Of a DNA stretch of 64,000 nt, positions 9,687-22,500 are shown in pieces. The position numbers were made by a program, and so were the translations under genes. Origin of the DNA: Cryptomeria japonica. Lineage: Eukaryota; Streptophyta; Pinopsida; Cupressales; Cupressaceae. The stretch's first letter is position 1. Each line of letters starts with the position of its first letter. The stretch covers positions 558,211,136 to 558,275,135 of the forward strand of contig NC_081413.1 of NCBI RefSeq assembly GCF_030272615.1, written 5' to 3'. Under the pieces are notes generated by a model. It did not search any database, was not told where the DNA came from, and saw nothing but the letters and a program-made list of their open reading frames with translations.

Positions 9687-11783
9687 TCAGCTGTCAGTTG
9701 ATCTTTTTGCGGTTGTTGTTTTTACCGGTGGAGTATTTAAAGGAGGTGGAGGTAAGTTGTCTCTAATCTTGATACTTGGTGGTCCACCAACTTTACCTTT
9801 CCCTTTGTCCTTTTGATATACCAGAATGGGCTTGGGATTCCTATATTCTTCTTGTTTTTCTTTTTCAACCAAGAATGTATCCCAACCATCTTTTGTTTCC
9901 TTTGAAACTTCAGTAACTCTACCTGCCATTAGTGATATTTGCCGGTGTGCAGTGGAAAAAACTGTCCGGTTGGCCTGAGCTATCAGATCATCAATTTCCT
10001 TAGGTGAGTTGACCAGGTATACTGCAAGTAATTTTTCTATTTTAATTTTCTTATCCAACTCAATTATTCCTTGCCTTTTGGCCTCGAGTCTTTTATATAA
10101 TTCATCAGGAATTTCATTTAGGACTTGCATCAAAAAAAATTTATACATGTCCATGTGTAATATAACACTCTCCTCGACTTGTCCTTTCTCATCATCTGAT
10201 AGGGTGTCATAGATTTTCCCTATGTTTTTCAATTTACCTTCCTCTATGATCTCATTCAGTAATATGTCAAGAGGGGCCAAGTCAATGTTTGTCTTCTTCT
10301 TCCTTTTGGGGGTCAGCTTTTTCTTAGGTGTGGCTTTCTTGACCGGAGACCTCACAGCTTGTTGCTTCTATCTTGTCCTTCTAGGTGAAGGAGTGGTTAC
10401 CGGTGAGGGGTCTCTTTTCCTAACAACTCTTTTGAAAGTTGTTGGCATATCTCCTTCTGAGGAAGTATCTACCTGTGATAGATGAGTTTTAGGTTGTTGG
10501 GCTACCAACTCTTCTTCTGTTATGCCGATTTTCTTTAGTACATCTTCCTTTATGGCTTTTGCTTGTCTGGTTCCTTTCCTCACAAATGCCTCAACTTTCT
10601 TTACTCTCTTTTTAGATTGAATTTGACTTTCGATGGTCTCAGCACTACCAAATACTTCTTCCTTTGGTTCATTGGGGGCTTCCAGAAGTGCTTTGGCATA
10701 AGTTTCCACTATGTGGTCATCTGTTTCATACCCCATCTTTGTAACCCAAACTGTCCTTGGGATGACTGCTTCCATCCAAATCTCATCCTTTTTTATTACA
10801 AAACATATATCATCCTTGTATTTGTTGACAATTTCCTGTGATAGTCTGATTCTTTTATTCATTCTGACTTTTAGTGCTTGAAAATACTCATTGATATTCT
10901 TTTCTCTGTTTTCACCCATGTTGTTGAATAAGTCAGACAATTGTTTTCCTACCGGTATGTCAAATCCAAAATCCTTGTTGCCTATACCGGGAGCCTGTTT
11001 GGTTATATGTAGCATTAAGCATACAAGTAAATTTCCAAATCTAAAGGTTCCTTTCTTATCCTTCTTGATTTTTGCTAAATTGTCAATTAACTCATCTTTT
11101 AACCATTCACAGATACCAATTTTCACATTGTCCTTAACCATGTCATAAGCACTCTTTATGCATAAATTGGAAACTGAGTTAAGCCTATTAGCATGAGTTG
11201 CTTTGTAACCTAGAATCATGCTAACAAATCTAACATTTGTATCGGTCACATCATTAACCCTCAATGATCTCTTGTCAAATGTTGCACCAGTTAAGTTTGT
11301 TACCAAGTCATTGGAGACCTTCTTGGTTTTGTCGGGTCTGTTACCAATGGAAGGTAACCCTATTACTGCTTTCACAGCTTCCTTTGTAATTTTATGCACT
11401 GAGTCAAGCCAAAAGAATGAACCATGTACCCTACTCAAAACTATCCTAACCACTTCCTTGGGAAATTCAGGAATGCAGAGGATTTCAATGAATCCTAGGG
11501 TTTCAACAATTTTATGTTCAGGTTTCACATTCCCGGAGTTGTCACATATAACAGACTTATACATGTTTTTTATTTCTTCATCACCTAATTCCTCTATGTT
11601 GCAATGAATATACATTCTAGGGTCTTCTGCATAAACAACACCTTTTGGAATTTTTGAAAAAGCACCTGTGTTGTCATCTTTCTTAGCTACCTCAGGAACT
11701 AGCTGAAACACGGGCCTAGGTCTTTTTATAACTTCGACTACTGTAGGGTTTGCTATGAATTCAAGTGCAGAGGAGGATGCCAT
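9687..11783 (-). pseudogene. Element B ORF2: large protein of unknown function, one internal TAG
   Basis: ATG at 11,783 opens 471 codons to a TAG at 10,368-10,370. The same frame then continues for about 226 more codons to TGA at 9,687-9,689, giving a 697-residue product if the TAG was once a sense codon. The N-terminal 300 residues look globular, with motifs such as FFWLDSVHKITKEAVKAVIGLP and FGNLLVCLMLHITKQ. The layout recalls plant transposon proteins in which a capsid-like or capture domain ends in a short helix pair, but I cannot name the family. The middle is Lys/Arg-rich with SPRR-type basic clusters, suggesting nucleic-acid contact. The C-terminal part is helical, then Pro/Lys-rich. 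It has no catalytic polymerase motif. Confidence 0.65.
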
Positions 11784-12089
11784 GATGATAAATACCTTTT
11801 TCTGCCTTTGGATGGATTGATTGCTGAAGTGCTTTGCCTCTTTGCTCGAAATGCCTTAGCTCAAAAATCTTCGCGCTCTCTGAAAGTTTGAATTCACGGT
11901 GAAATGAAATGGAGCCAAAAACCTTATTTTATAAAGTCTTTTCTGCTACCTACCACATTAATTTCTTGCCGGTAATGTATTAGCTCAACTTTATTTGCCG
12001 GTAATGAAAGATTTTCAACTTCTTTTCTCTAACCAAGGGAATAATAGCACATGTGTCATTAGATTGCCAAACCCTCAAGATAATTTTCT

Positions 12090-13247
12090 TCAATTTGATG
12101 AAGAACATCCTATCGGTGGAGCATTGCTCTGTCCTGCCAGTGGAGCATCATATTGTCCTACCGGTGAAGCATTTGTTGGTTCTACCGGTGGAGGAGTAAC
12201 CCCAATATTTAGATCACCTTTTCTAATCCATTGCTTTGAAAATTCTTGCTTAACCTCTTCAACCTTTTCTTTACCTTTCAAGCTAGTACTTTTGTTATCT
12301 ACCGGTGTACCTTTACTTCTACAATATTTAGCAATATGACCAATCTTGTTACATGCATAACAAGTTACATTATTTTTCTGAATAGCTTTCCCATAACCTA
12401 TATTGGTTTGTGTTCTACATTTATTTGATAAATGACCAAATCTTCCACAAACATAACATCTTACATTCATTCTGCAATTTTCAGAGTTATGATCAATTTT
12501 GTTGCATTTGGTGCATTGACCGGTGGGAGGATTAATGTTTTGATAATTCCTAGATCTACATTCATTCACCCTATGACCATATTTATTACTGTTAAAGCAT
12601 TTTCCATTGAATTTGTAAGTATTAGAAGGTCTTACCGGTTTGCTGTGATCCTGGGTATTTGCAGTACCGGAGCTTTCTCCAACTTCAAATCCAATTCTAA
12701 AAGTGTCACCTTTGAGTTTTTGATTCTTCAATAAGGTACCAAGTTCTTCTAAGCTTTTCTTGAATTTTTCTTTGTGTTGATTTGTAGTTTCCAATTCCCT
12801 TTCCAAGATTTCTTTTTGTCTCATTAGTTCATTTGAGTCATTCTGAGTATGCATCAGATCTGTCTTCAACATGTCATTTTCATAGCTAAGTCTTGTGTTC
12901 TCATTTGCTGCATCACTTAGTCTTCTGGTCAATTCTTCTTCATTCTTCTTTCTATCCTCAATCTCTTTGCAAAATCTCATAGTCATATCCTGCATTTCAT
13001 TTTTTGTTGTCATGATCTCTTGTTTCAATTTGCTTATCATATCATTTAGTGATTCCTTTTCATCATTCTCATTTTGCAATTTTTCACAAAGTTCTCTTCT
13101 CTTGTTTCTTGTAACGGTAAGATTTTCTTGAAGTGCCTAAATAATGTTCTGAGCTGCTTTTAAATCATCTTCTAATTTGATATTTTTCAACTTCTCTGTA
13201 TCATAGTCAGTAAGAGCTCCTTCAAGTTGCTTCATCAGATTTTCCAT
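12090..13247 (-). pseudogene. Element B ORF1: coiled coil plus four CCHC zinc knuckles (Gag-like)
   Basis: ATG at 13,247, just inside the primer site, starts a frame of 386 codons ending in TGA at 12,090-12,092. A single TAG lies at codon 37 (13,137-13,139). Residues of about 40-165 form a long charged coiled coil. Four zinc knuckles follow: CFNSNKYGHRVNEC (second Cys replaced by Ser), CTKCNKIDHNSENC, CYVCGRFGHLSNKC and CYACNKIGHIAKYC. A Pro/Ala/Gly-rich tail ends the protein. Zinc knuckles of this kind bind retroelement RNA in Gag. No capsid fold is recognisable upstream, so this may be only the nucleocapsid half of a Gag, or a Gag-derived RNA binder. Confidence 0.75.
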
Positions 13248-13296
13248 CTTTACTAGTGTCAAGATCTTCCTCAAGCTGTTAGGCTTCTGAAAATAG

Positions 13297-13318
13297 AGGA
13301 CCAAGCTCTGATACCAAT
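13297..13318 (-). other. Primer binding site of element B
   Basis: In the direction of B the LTR end CCTAACA is followed by ATTGGTATCAGAGCTTGG. TGGTATCAGAGC matches the 3' end of plant initiator methionine tRNA, the usual copia primer. This fixes the strand of B as minus. Confidence 0.9.
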
Positions 13319-14235
13319 TGTTAGGGTTCCCACAGATACTGAGAGGGGGGGGTGAATCAGTATCTAACCGATAATGAAATTTTCTTAAAACTGAATATGC
13401 AAAACATAAAGTAACAGTATACTGGTATGCAAGAATTAATGTAAATAACAGAATCAAAAACATCCACATGAAAAGAACACCATAACACAAGATGTTTAAC
13501 GAGGAAACCCGGTGTGGGAAAAACCTCGATGGGATTTGTGACCCACAATATTCACTTACTGGCCAAAAAGAGAATATTACTTACAATAAGGGTCTGCACA
13601 TGCAGGAAGGCCAACTGCCTAGAGCTCACTGCTCAATAAGAAGTCACACTGACTTACAATGAGGATTTACACAAATCCAATATTCTGTACTGCTTTACAA
13701 TAGCATCTTCAATGCCAGATTCAGTACTGGTTCTTGCTCTGTTCTTTACATATACCCTTGACCTACTATTCGCACATTAGGTCTGCCTTATAATTTATTT
13801 TATGCTTCCTATTAATATCCTACAAATGTCTACAATGATCTCTTTTATATACAAGAGTCATTTTACAATTTGCCAAGTTGGCTTACAATAATAAACAAAA
13901 TATTACATATCAAAAATCCTGTCAACCTTAGTGTCTGTATACATGTTCTTTTCTGTGTCGATGTCGGTGTAGATTGATCTTGTTGATGCCGATGCACGGT
14001 CTTGTTTGAGTAATGCTTGCCGGTATAATGTCTTGTCGGTGTCATAGGATTGCAAGGTTGCCTGTGTAATGCTTTGCCGGTGTAATGTCTTGTCGGTGCC
14101 ATAGGATTGCAAGGTTGCCTGTGTAATGCTTTGCCGGTGTAATGTCTTGTCGGTGCCATAGGATTGCAAGGTTGCCATCAATGACAAAACCTTCAATCAC
14201 ACACAATGTCTCATTGGAGTGTCCATATGCCAACA
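13319..14235 (-). repeat. 5' LTR of element B (917 bases)
   Basis: Near-identical partner of 7,450-8,386, with the same ends and three copies of the 57-base repeat at about 14,010-14,175 (phase points near 14,044, 14,101 and 14,158). It is followed by the ATAAT target duplication. Confidence 0.92.
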
Positions 14236-15938
14236 ATAATATCTATGACACCATGGAAAATGAACAGAAACATTATGAACAAGTCTACACGGAAGATGAT
14301 ACCATCGAAGATCTTAACGCTATCACAAACTTATTTAATATCCAAACTAGCCTCAATAATACCTCCATCATGACACTTACAACAACTGAACTTGACCCAC
14401 CCAATGACTCTTTACCACTTATCTTTCCTGACCTCATAAATTGGGATGAACCTGAAAACCATGACATACCCATATTTCCAAATGATGAATCTATTATTCA
14501 TTACTTATGTACCGTCAACCCGGAAACAGAATCTACCAATGAACAAAGTAATGAAATCTACAATTAGAGGAGTGCCAAGTCTTTCAGTCGCAAAAATGAA
14601 AGAAATAAAGGATCTATTGCTGAAAACCAATCCATGGCAGCACTAGATCACAAAAAAGTAAAAATAAAGGATGCATCTGAGGGTGAAAACCTTTTTAAGG
14701 CACCTAAAGATGGGAGACTTGACACTCTTCCCAAGCACTATCAGGAGCAGTCACCCATATTGATTGAGCCAACTCAACTAATCAACATCAGTAAAACAGA
14801 AGCAACAAGAACCATACACTTAGCAGAAACTCTGACAAAGGAAGAAAAACAAGAGTTTATCAAGTTCTTCAAAGCAAAGCAAATCAATTTTGCTTGGTCA
14901 TACACAGATATGCCCGGAATTGATCCACAATTAATCATGCATCACTTATCCATTGCTCCAGGAGCTAAGCCAGTCAAACAAAAACTACGAAAGATGAATC
15001 CACATGTGGCACTCACGGTTAAAGCTGAACTAAAGAAACTATTAGATGTCGGATTCATTCAACCTATCGACTATGCTAAATGGATTTCCAACATTGTACG
15101 AGTATCAAAACCAGATGGCAGTATCAGAATATGCACTGATTTTAGAGATGTTAACAAAGCTTGTCCAAAAGATGATTTCCCTTTGCCCAGTATCAACATA
15201 ATTGTAGACCTCACAGCAGGCCATGCAATGCTATCACTAATGGATGGTTTTTCAGGCTATAATCAAATCAAGATAGCCCCGAAGGACCAAGATAGAACAA
15301 CGTTTACTTGTCCTTGGGGAATGTACTATTGGAACATCATGCCTTTTGGCTTAAAGAATGCGGGAGCAACTTATCAATGAGAAATGATAATAATCTTTCA
15401 TGACATGATGCATACCTTCATGGAGGAATATGTGGATGATTTACTAGCTAAATCATTCACCAGAGCGGAACATCTAAGCATTTTAGAAAAGATTTTTGAC
15501 AGATTAGAGAAATTCCAAGTGAGACTCAACCCTAAGAAGTGTGTCTTTGAGGTTACATCAGGCAAGTTACCAGGCTACATAGTTTCACCTAAGGGTATTG
15601 AAGTGGATCCAACAAAGGTACAAGCCATTATGGAGATGCCACCACCAAAGAACATTAGTCAGCTCATATCTCTACAAGGATGGCTCCAATCAATCAGACA
15701 ATTCATCACTCAATTAGCAGATAAAAGTTTCCCATTCAATCATTTGCTACATAAAAATGTGCCATTCATATGGGAAGCCAAATGTGTAGAATCATTCTAT
15801 CAAATCAAGCAATATCTAATGAACCCACCAGTTCTAGTACCACCAATAGAAATGAAGCCACTCATTCTCTACATTTCAACAACAGATATATCACTGGGGG
15901 CATTGTTAGCACAAGAAGATCAACAAGGCAAGGAATGA
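14236..15938 (+). pseudogene. Reverse transcriptase region of E1
   Basis: After the B insertion the E1 frame resumes with an acidic linker (to about 14,567). The RT then runs through KLLDVGFIQPIDYAKWISN, KPDGSIRICTDFRDVN, DDFPLPSI, LMDGFSGYNQIKIAP, MPFGLKNAGATYQ and the catalytic YVDD at 15,429-15,440, followed by the thumb and the connection (LYISTTDISLGALLAQ). A TGA at 15,378-15,380 sits where relatives have a sense codon between YQ and EM (H has AGG, Arg), suggesting a single-base CGA or AGA change. Another stop is at 15,936-15,938. RT copies the element RNA into DNA. Confidence 0.92.
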
Positions 15939-16808
15939 GCTATATACTACATCAATAGGACATTGAACAGATATGAACTAAACTATACATTCATTGAGAA
16001 GGCTTGTCTAACAGTGGTATTTGCCTCTAAAAAATTATGGCACTACATGCTAGCTCACTCATCAAGGTAGCTCTTACAGGTAGATTGGCTAAATGGGTCA
16101 TGATTCTCAGTGAATTTGATATCCACTACATAGAACGACGAGCTATCAAAGGACAAGCAATTGCAGATCAACTGGTTGAAGCACCACTACCTGAAAAATA
16201 ACCTATGGAGATCAAATTTTTGGATAGATATGTTCTTGCTATCTCCACCAAATAATGGACCTTATACTTTGATAGATCCTACACACAACATGGCTTAGGT
16301 GCTGGAATTTTGTTCATCACTCCTGAAGGGCACACTATACCAAGATCATATAGGCTTATGTTTGCATGCACAAATAACATTGCTGAATATGAGGCATTGG
16401 TTATAGGCATCAAAATGGTCATAGAATGGAAAATCACAGAATTTATAGTCTTCAGAGATTCACAACTAGTTATAAATCAAATCAATGATGACTATCAGAC
16501 AAAGGACGACAAGTTATTCATACAAGCGAATGGTGGATGATTTCAAACAATATTTTGTACACATCACCTTTGAGCAAATACCCAGGTTGGACAATAGAGC
16601 AACCAATGCAATGGCTACTATCACTTCACTACTGCAAATTCCAGAGCAACAGAGTCGTTACAAGTTTCTGATAGAGCAACCGTTCTCCCCAACCTATGAC
16701 CATACTGAAAACCATGTTATCTATGCCTTGATTGGTTCAGATTCTCCATTATATGGACTGATATATGATTATCTGAAGAACAACATCCTACCCATTGACC
16801 TACCCTGA
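15939..16808 (+). pseudogene. RNase H and second, archaeal-type RNase H of E1
   Basis: The end of the gypsy RNase H (NYTFIEKACLTVVFASKKLWHYMLAHSS) is followed by what looks like a deletion near 16,065. From about 16,255 a second RNase H-like domain appears: LYFDRSYTQHGLGAGILF, TNNIAEYEALVIGI and FRDSQLVINQI. This carries the Asp, Glu and Asp positions of the archaeal-type RNase H that marks the Tat lineage. The first motif reads DRS where DGS is usual. Several stops and a frame change near 16,540 inactivate it. Confidence 0.85.
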
Positions 16809-16854
16809 AACCAAAAATGTAACTTTATCCAGCAAGCCACCTATTATACTCTTA

Positions 16855-18005
16855 CTGTTGATACTTTGTATCGTTGAGGTCTAGATGGTACTCTTCTTCG
16901 TTGCCTTGATCGTAATGAATATGACTCCACTTTACACAAGCTTCATGAAGGTATCTATGGCACACATTCAAGTGGTCCTACTCTTGCTAAAAAGCTTCTA
17001 AGAATGGGATATTACTGGCTGACAATGGAAAAAGACTCTTATCACTTTGCAAAGAAGTGTCCTAAATGCCAAATCCATGGCAATCTTATACATGCACCCA
17101 CACAAGAACTACAACCATTCACAACATCCTGGCCCTTTTTTCAGTGGGGACTAGACTTGGTTGGCAAAATTCATCCTTCATCTTCAAATAGGCACCAGCT
17201 CATTATCACTGCAACAAAATACTTTACCAAGTGGATTGAAGCGGTCCCCATGACCATAGTGATTGGAAAACAAATTGCCTCTTTTATCCTTAATTATCTG
17301 ATCTGCAGATATGGCATTCCAAGTTCCATCATCATAGATAATGGATGACCTTTCAAGAACCAATATGTGTGAGAACTATGTGAAAAATTCAAAATCCAAC
17401 TTCATTTTTGTACACCTTACTACCCACAGGGGAATGGTCAGGCAGAAGCATCCAATAAAACAATATTGAAAATCCTCAAGAAAACAGTGAATGATGCATG
17501 GAAAGATTGGCACATGCAACTCAATCCAGCACTTTGGGCATATGGAACTAGCATCCGCACACCTACAGGAGCTACACCATATTCATTGGTCTATGGATCA
17601 GAAGCAATTTCACCCCTAGAGGTAGAAATTTCATCTCTAAGAGTCTCTTTGAAAGGCTTAATCCCAGATGAAGAGTATCGAGTTAACCGACTGCAAGAGT
17701 TCGAACTACTAGATGAAAGATGTCAACATGCCTATACTCATCTCAAAGCATATCAACAATGCATGTGTAGAAGCTACAACCACAAGGTCATTCCTATAAA
17801 TTTTAAAATTGGTGACCTGGTACTCAAAGAAAATCCTAGAAATCAGCAAGATTGAGAAAAGAAAGGGAAATTTGAACCTAACTGGTTAGGTCCCTATGTC
17901 ATCATATTAGCCTATGGATCAGGCGCTTATCAGCTAACAACTTCAGAAGGAGATGTGCTCGACGAACCAACTAACAACATCCATCTGAACAAATACTACA
18001 CTTGA
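16855..18005 (+). pseudogene. Integrase of E1
   Basis: The domain order is typical: an HHCC zinc-binding region (LHEGIYGTHSSG ... CPKCQIHG), the DDE core with GLDLVG, IIIDNG and NGQAEASNKT, then a C-terminal region ending in GPYVIILAYGSGAYQL and NNIHLNKYYT with TGA at 18,003-18,005. In-frame stops lie just after IIDNG (about 17,346), near 17,370 and near 17,853. Integrase would insert the cDNA. No chromodomain is seen, as expected for Tat elements. Confidence 0.9.
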
Positions 18006-19537
18006 GTAGTCTAATGGACGGAAAAGTCAAAAAATCAAGAAAAAGCAAATAAAAAGGTACAATAAAAGCAACTAGTGAAAACCTGGCAACATGCGCTCTT
18101 GTTAGAGGACAACTCCTCTATCTATATCCATACCAATATATCCACAGTTTAACACTATCAGTGATCACCCGATATTTTATCTCAATATCCCTCCAGGACA
18201 TACTTAGCATAGTCACTATCCTGGTTTATCCACATATCCTTTCACCGCATCTCACCATGGCTTGGTAATCACTGTACATATCCACATTAAGAAGATCACT
18301 CAGCTAGGGGTAGTATTATTCAAATCTTGCAACACATTCAAGATGTCAAAACTTGTTGCAAACTCAGAACATCATATCCAGCAAACAAAACACACACAAT
18401 CACAAAATCACACGTTGATCACTTAACGGGATTCACAAAATATGATGGATGATTTTCTGAAGTATCCAATGTTGCATCTTGCATAAAGTTTTGACTATTT
18501 TTTCACTTGAACTTTTTGAATTATTGGATCCTCTACAATACTAGAGAAAGTCATGAGGACTCCAATATTTTGTTAGTTTTATGTCTGTTAGGCGATCATT
18601 TGTTTTGTGTTGATACTTGTCTCAAGACGTGATTCACAGCATATCACTGAAGACATGATTCCACATCACGCATACAAATGGTTTAATCTTGTCTGTTTAT
18701 ATGCAACCTGCACTCAGGTCGTCCTAATTCAATTATACCTTGACACTTGTGCTATCTTGCAAAATCAAAAATCATATAAATTTTTCTCATGTCATTATGG
18801 TTCAATTATACCATTATGCTTGTATAAATTTTCAACATATCCCAAAACAAATCAATTCTCAAATGATGATACATACAAAGAAAACAAATAACATGTGGCT
18901 ATACAGGGATGACAAATACAGAATGAGGATGCTCGAATCAATTAGTTGCATATCATTTTACAAATTAGTTGCATATCATTTTACAATTAGTTGCATATCA
19001 TATCATACATCTCACAACATATCACATCATACATCTCATTTTCAAGATACATCTCATAGCATATCACATCATACATCTTATTTTCAAGATACATCTCATA
19101 GCATATCATCATCATACATCTCATTTTCAAGATACATCTCATAGCATATCATCATTATACATCTCATTTTCAAGATACATTTCATAGGCATATCATATAA
19201 TACATCTCATTTTCAAGATGCATCTCACTGCATATCATATCATACATCTCATTTTCAAGATACATTTCACAACATATCATATCATACATCTCATTTTCAA
19301 GATACATCTCACAAACATCATGCATTATCCCATCATATTTATCACATCACATGCATCTATCTAAACATTGCATCATCATAAAAAAATCAAAAGCATATAG
19401 AAAGCATAATCCATAACACATCACATAAGGATCAAAGAAAATGGTGTCATATATATATCTCAAAATGATCAAATATACAAAATATGTCATGTCTCTGCTA
19501 CTACAACAAAATGATGAAAATACACTTGAGACATCTC
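18006..19537 (+). other. Post-integrase spacer of E1 with a 42-43 base tandem repeat
   Basis: There is no supported gene. A segment near 18,060-18,120 (GTGAAAACCTGG...) is shared with H (about 28,630) and with E2 (minus strand, about 36,110). From about 18,985 to 19,330 an imperfect tandem repeat of 42-43 bases recurs (core CATCTCATTTTCAAGATACATCTCATAGCATATCAT), with phase points near 19,039, 19,081, 19,124, 19,167 and 19,210. The short reading frames through it are repeat artefacts. Confidence 0.75.
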
Positions 19538-22500
19538 TCAGGTATTACTATCTCCTGAAGGAGACGGTCTCGCTGTAGATGACCAAGCACCTGGATCTCC
19601 AGGTGGATCCTGTTTGGGAGGCCCTGTCACGCCTTTGCTCTTCGTCCTCGACCTAGTCTCTCGAGATCGACTGGATCTCGACTGTGTAAAACTCTGCACT
19701 TGGCGCTCCCGGGGCATCGCTTCCTCATAATGTGTCCTATAGTACTCTGCCTCCTTGGCTCTCAAAGCCAACTCTCTCAAAGTGTCTCTCATCGAGCCAC
19801 CTGCTACCGCTCTCTGCAAACTCGCCGCAAGCTCCTCTGCTCGAGCTCGCCGCTCTATCTCAGTATCTCGCTCTACAGTCAGCTAAATAATCTAATGCTG
19901 AAGCACCAACAACTATGTCTGCAAATGTTGCATTGACAACTGTAGTGATCTAATATGCGCATCCTCCACATGTGTCGTAATCCACATCTGCAAGGGTACC
20001 TGTGAAGGGGTACCCCCTGTCCCTCTACCTATCCTCGGTGCTGGTGGCAGTAAAACATCAGACCTCCTCCTCTAGGGCCAGTCGTCTAAAATCATCATGC
20101 CCTCCCACCGCCGCTATCACCTCCCCAACCCGCTCCTCACCTCCAGCTCTAATAGCCAAACCTCCTCTCCCTCTATCCACTGCCACCCTTCGCACTACCC
20201 TCTTACCCCATACCCCTCTGCCACCACCATCTCCACCTCTCTCTCCTCTCCTCCCCTGATCAAGTCTCCCTCGATCCCATCTCCCCCTCTCCCCTCACTG
20301 ACCTCGGCCACCTCCTCCATCATCATCCCCACCATCGTCACCCCCCTCATCTATCTCCTCACCAGCCTCTCCTCGTCTCTCGGACTGATCATCCTCATCG
20401 TCATCAAAGGTGGGAATCATCTCCGCTAGATCTGATATCTGGGCCACTGCATGTGCTACAAACAGTGTTGCGAACTCATCCATCATCCTTGCATCCACTA
20501 TCTCACGGGCATAATCCCAAATCTGGCTGGCTAACTGAAAGAACTCCTCAACTGCCACCCTGCTATCATCGTAGATCCCCAATCCAGAATATCCTATCTC
20601 TGTCAAGCATAAAAACATGCTCCTTGTGGAATCCCCTGTTGTCGATCATACTGTCGTAGCACCCGACTATGCAGAAACCTCTCAATAACAAAGGGCGTCC
20701 ACCCTATCAGATACCTGGACATAAATACATGGGGCATCTCCATCCCGTTCTCTGCCCATACCTCGTAACCTGTATATGGTCACCAGACGACCATATCGAT
20801 ATCATCCAAAACTATCCTCCAGTGCTCTAGTTTGCCCAGCTTACGCTGGACAACTATCCCTCAATATCCATAAGCATACGCACACCCAACAAGTCTATCT
20901 CTATCCGCCAGTGGCTTGGCTGCAAGAATATGCTCCCATGTCCATACCTATAGCAGCGTCACCCCAGCTGATAGACTATCGTATCCCAAATATACCACAA
21001 GGTGCAAATCCTTGTATAAGTGGGACAGCATAGCCGACCCCCATGCAAAGCGGCGACCCTGTGTCACTGTATCCTCCAACACCAATCCCCATCCCACTAC
21101 CAGTCCCTTTGACCTACAGTCGGGACATAAGAAACCACCTATGAAATCTGTCAAAACTGATGGTAGAGGAGCGTAATCCAAATATAAGAACTCTTGCCAG
21201 GGGATCTCATACCTGCAAACTGTATCATCCTGTAGAATCCAACGCAGTGCCTCAGTCCCACCCTCCTCAATCTGGTCATAAGGTAGCAGTGCACCTACCA
21301 CGGGAATCCGTAGAATCCAGTAGCAATCCTCAGGCATCACTGTCATCCCGCCTGTCGCCAAATGAAAGGTGTTCGTATCACTGTGCCACCTCTCAGCCAA
21401 TGCTGTCAATAAACCTCAGTTTATGATAAACTGATGCATCTCTAACAATGAGGATAGGCCACACCTCTCAATGATATCCCTGCCAGCCTGTGTCAATCAT
21501 GGTATCAATAACCATGGTCTCAAAAATCGCTCACGTGACTGAACCACTCCAAGACGCTCCTGTAAAAATGCAAAGCAAGTCCAATATCAGTTTCCTCATC
21601 AAAACATAGATATCAACATCAAAGTCATATCAACACTTGAAACTTTGAAAATCTAAATCAAGTTCCACATCATATAAATCCATCCAATCATATCAACTTG
21701 TAATACAACTCAAATTTCACATTCAATTAAACTTGTAACACAACTCAAGTTTAATATCAACTTGTAACACGTCTCAAGTTTCACATCCATATCAGCTTGT
21801 AAAATAACTCAAGTTCCACAATCAATACAACTTGTAAACAACTCAAGCTCCACATATATATCAACTCGAAACAATCACATATCAAATCAAGTTCATATCA
21901 AAAACATCCATATCAAAACCACATCATCTCAAATCAGCATCAAATTTTTATCAACTTGAAAAATTGCAAATCAAATCAAGTTATATCAGAATCTATATTG
22001 GACAATTTATCACAACAATGATAGCAGATACACAGACCGACAATTTGCACCTATCCCGACAGAACTGACATCAACCTACCAATTTTTTTCATTCACAAAT
22101 CACACTATACCAACAAAATTTTTACTATGTGCTAACCAATCTTGTCTATGTGCTAAATTGCTTACCATGCACTACCCTATCCTCACGATGCGCTACCTAA
22201 TCCACCTTATGCGCTAGCCAACACCTATGCGCTACCCTTTTCTCCCAAAGTGCCACCTAACTTATCCTAGGCGCTAAACTACCCTATGCGCTATTGTATC
22301 CTACATGTGTGCTATGCATCTAACCCAATGCGCTAGGTCACACTTACACGCTACCTAGACCTACCCATGCGACCCCCCAGAAACCCTATGCGCTAGGTAT
22401 CTCCTATGCGCTACCTGTTTCGCCCTCTGCGCTGCCCTATGACCCCGATGTGCTAACCTAATCCTAAGCGCTATCCTAACCTACCAATGCGCTACCTTAA

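Larger units (their letters stand above)
7450..14235 (-). mobile_element. Element B: non-autonomous copia/Sirevirus-like LTR retrotransposon without pol
   Basis: The element has two LTRs (7,450-8,386 and 13,319-14,235) with TG...CA ends (TGTTGGCA... to ...CCTAACA in its own direction). It is flanked by the same five bases, ATAAT, at 7,445-7,449 and 14,236-14,240. On the minus strand the primer site TGGTATCAGAGC (initiator-Met tRNA) follows the right-hand LTR, and an AAAGGGGGAGAT polypurine tract precedes the left-hand LTR. Three coding regions fill the inside. None shows protease, integrase, reverse transcriptase or RNase H motifs, so B must borrow these enzymes. It interrupts E1, so it inserted after E1 did. 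Confidence 0.92.

Noticed and set aside
10009-11607. Several plus-strand frames of 67-129 codons
   Set aside because: Opposite-strand shadows of the long ORF2 of element B.
18969-19187. Frames of Ile/His/Ser repeats
   Set aside because: Translations of the 42-43 base tandem repeat.
20002-20429. Plus-strand Ser/Pro-rich frames of 85-110 codons
   Set aside because: Antisense shadows of the Asp/Gly-rich linker of the minus-strand PMD gene.
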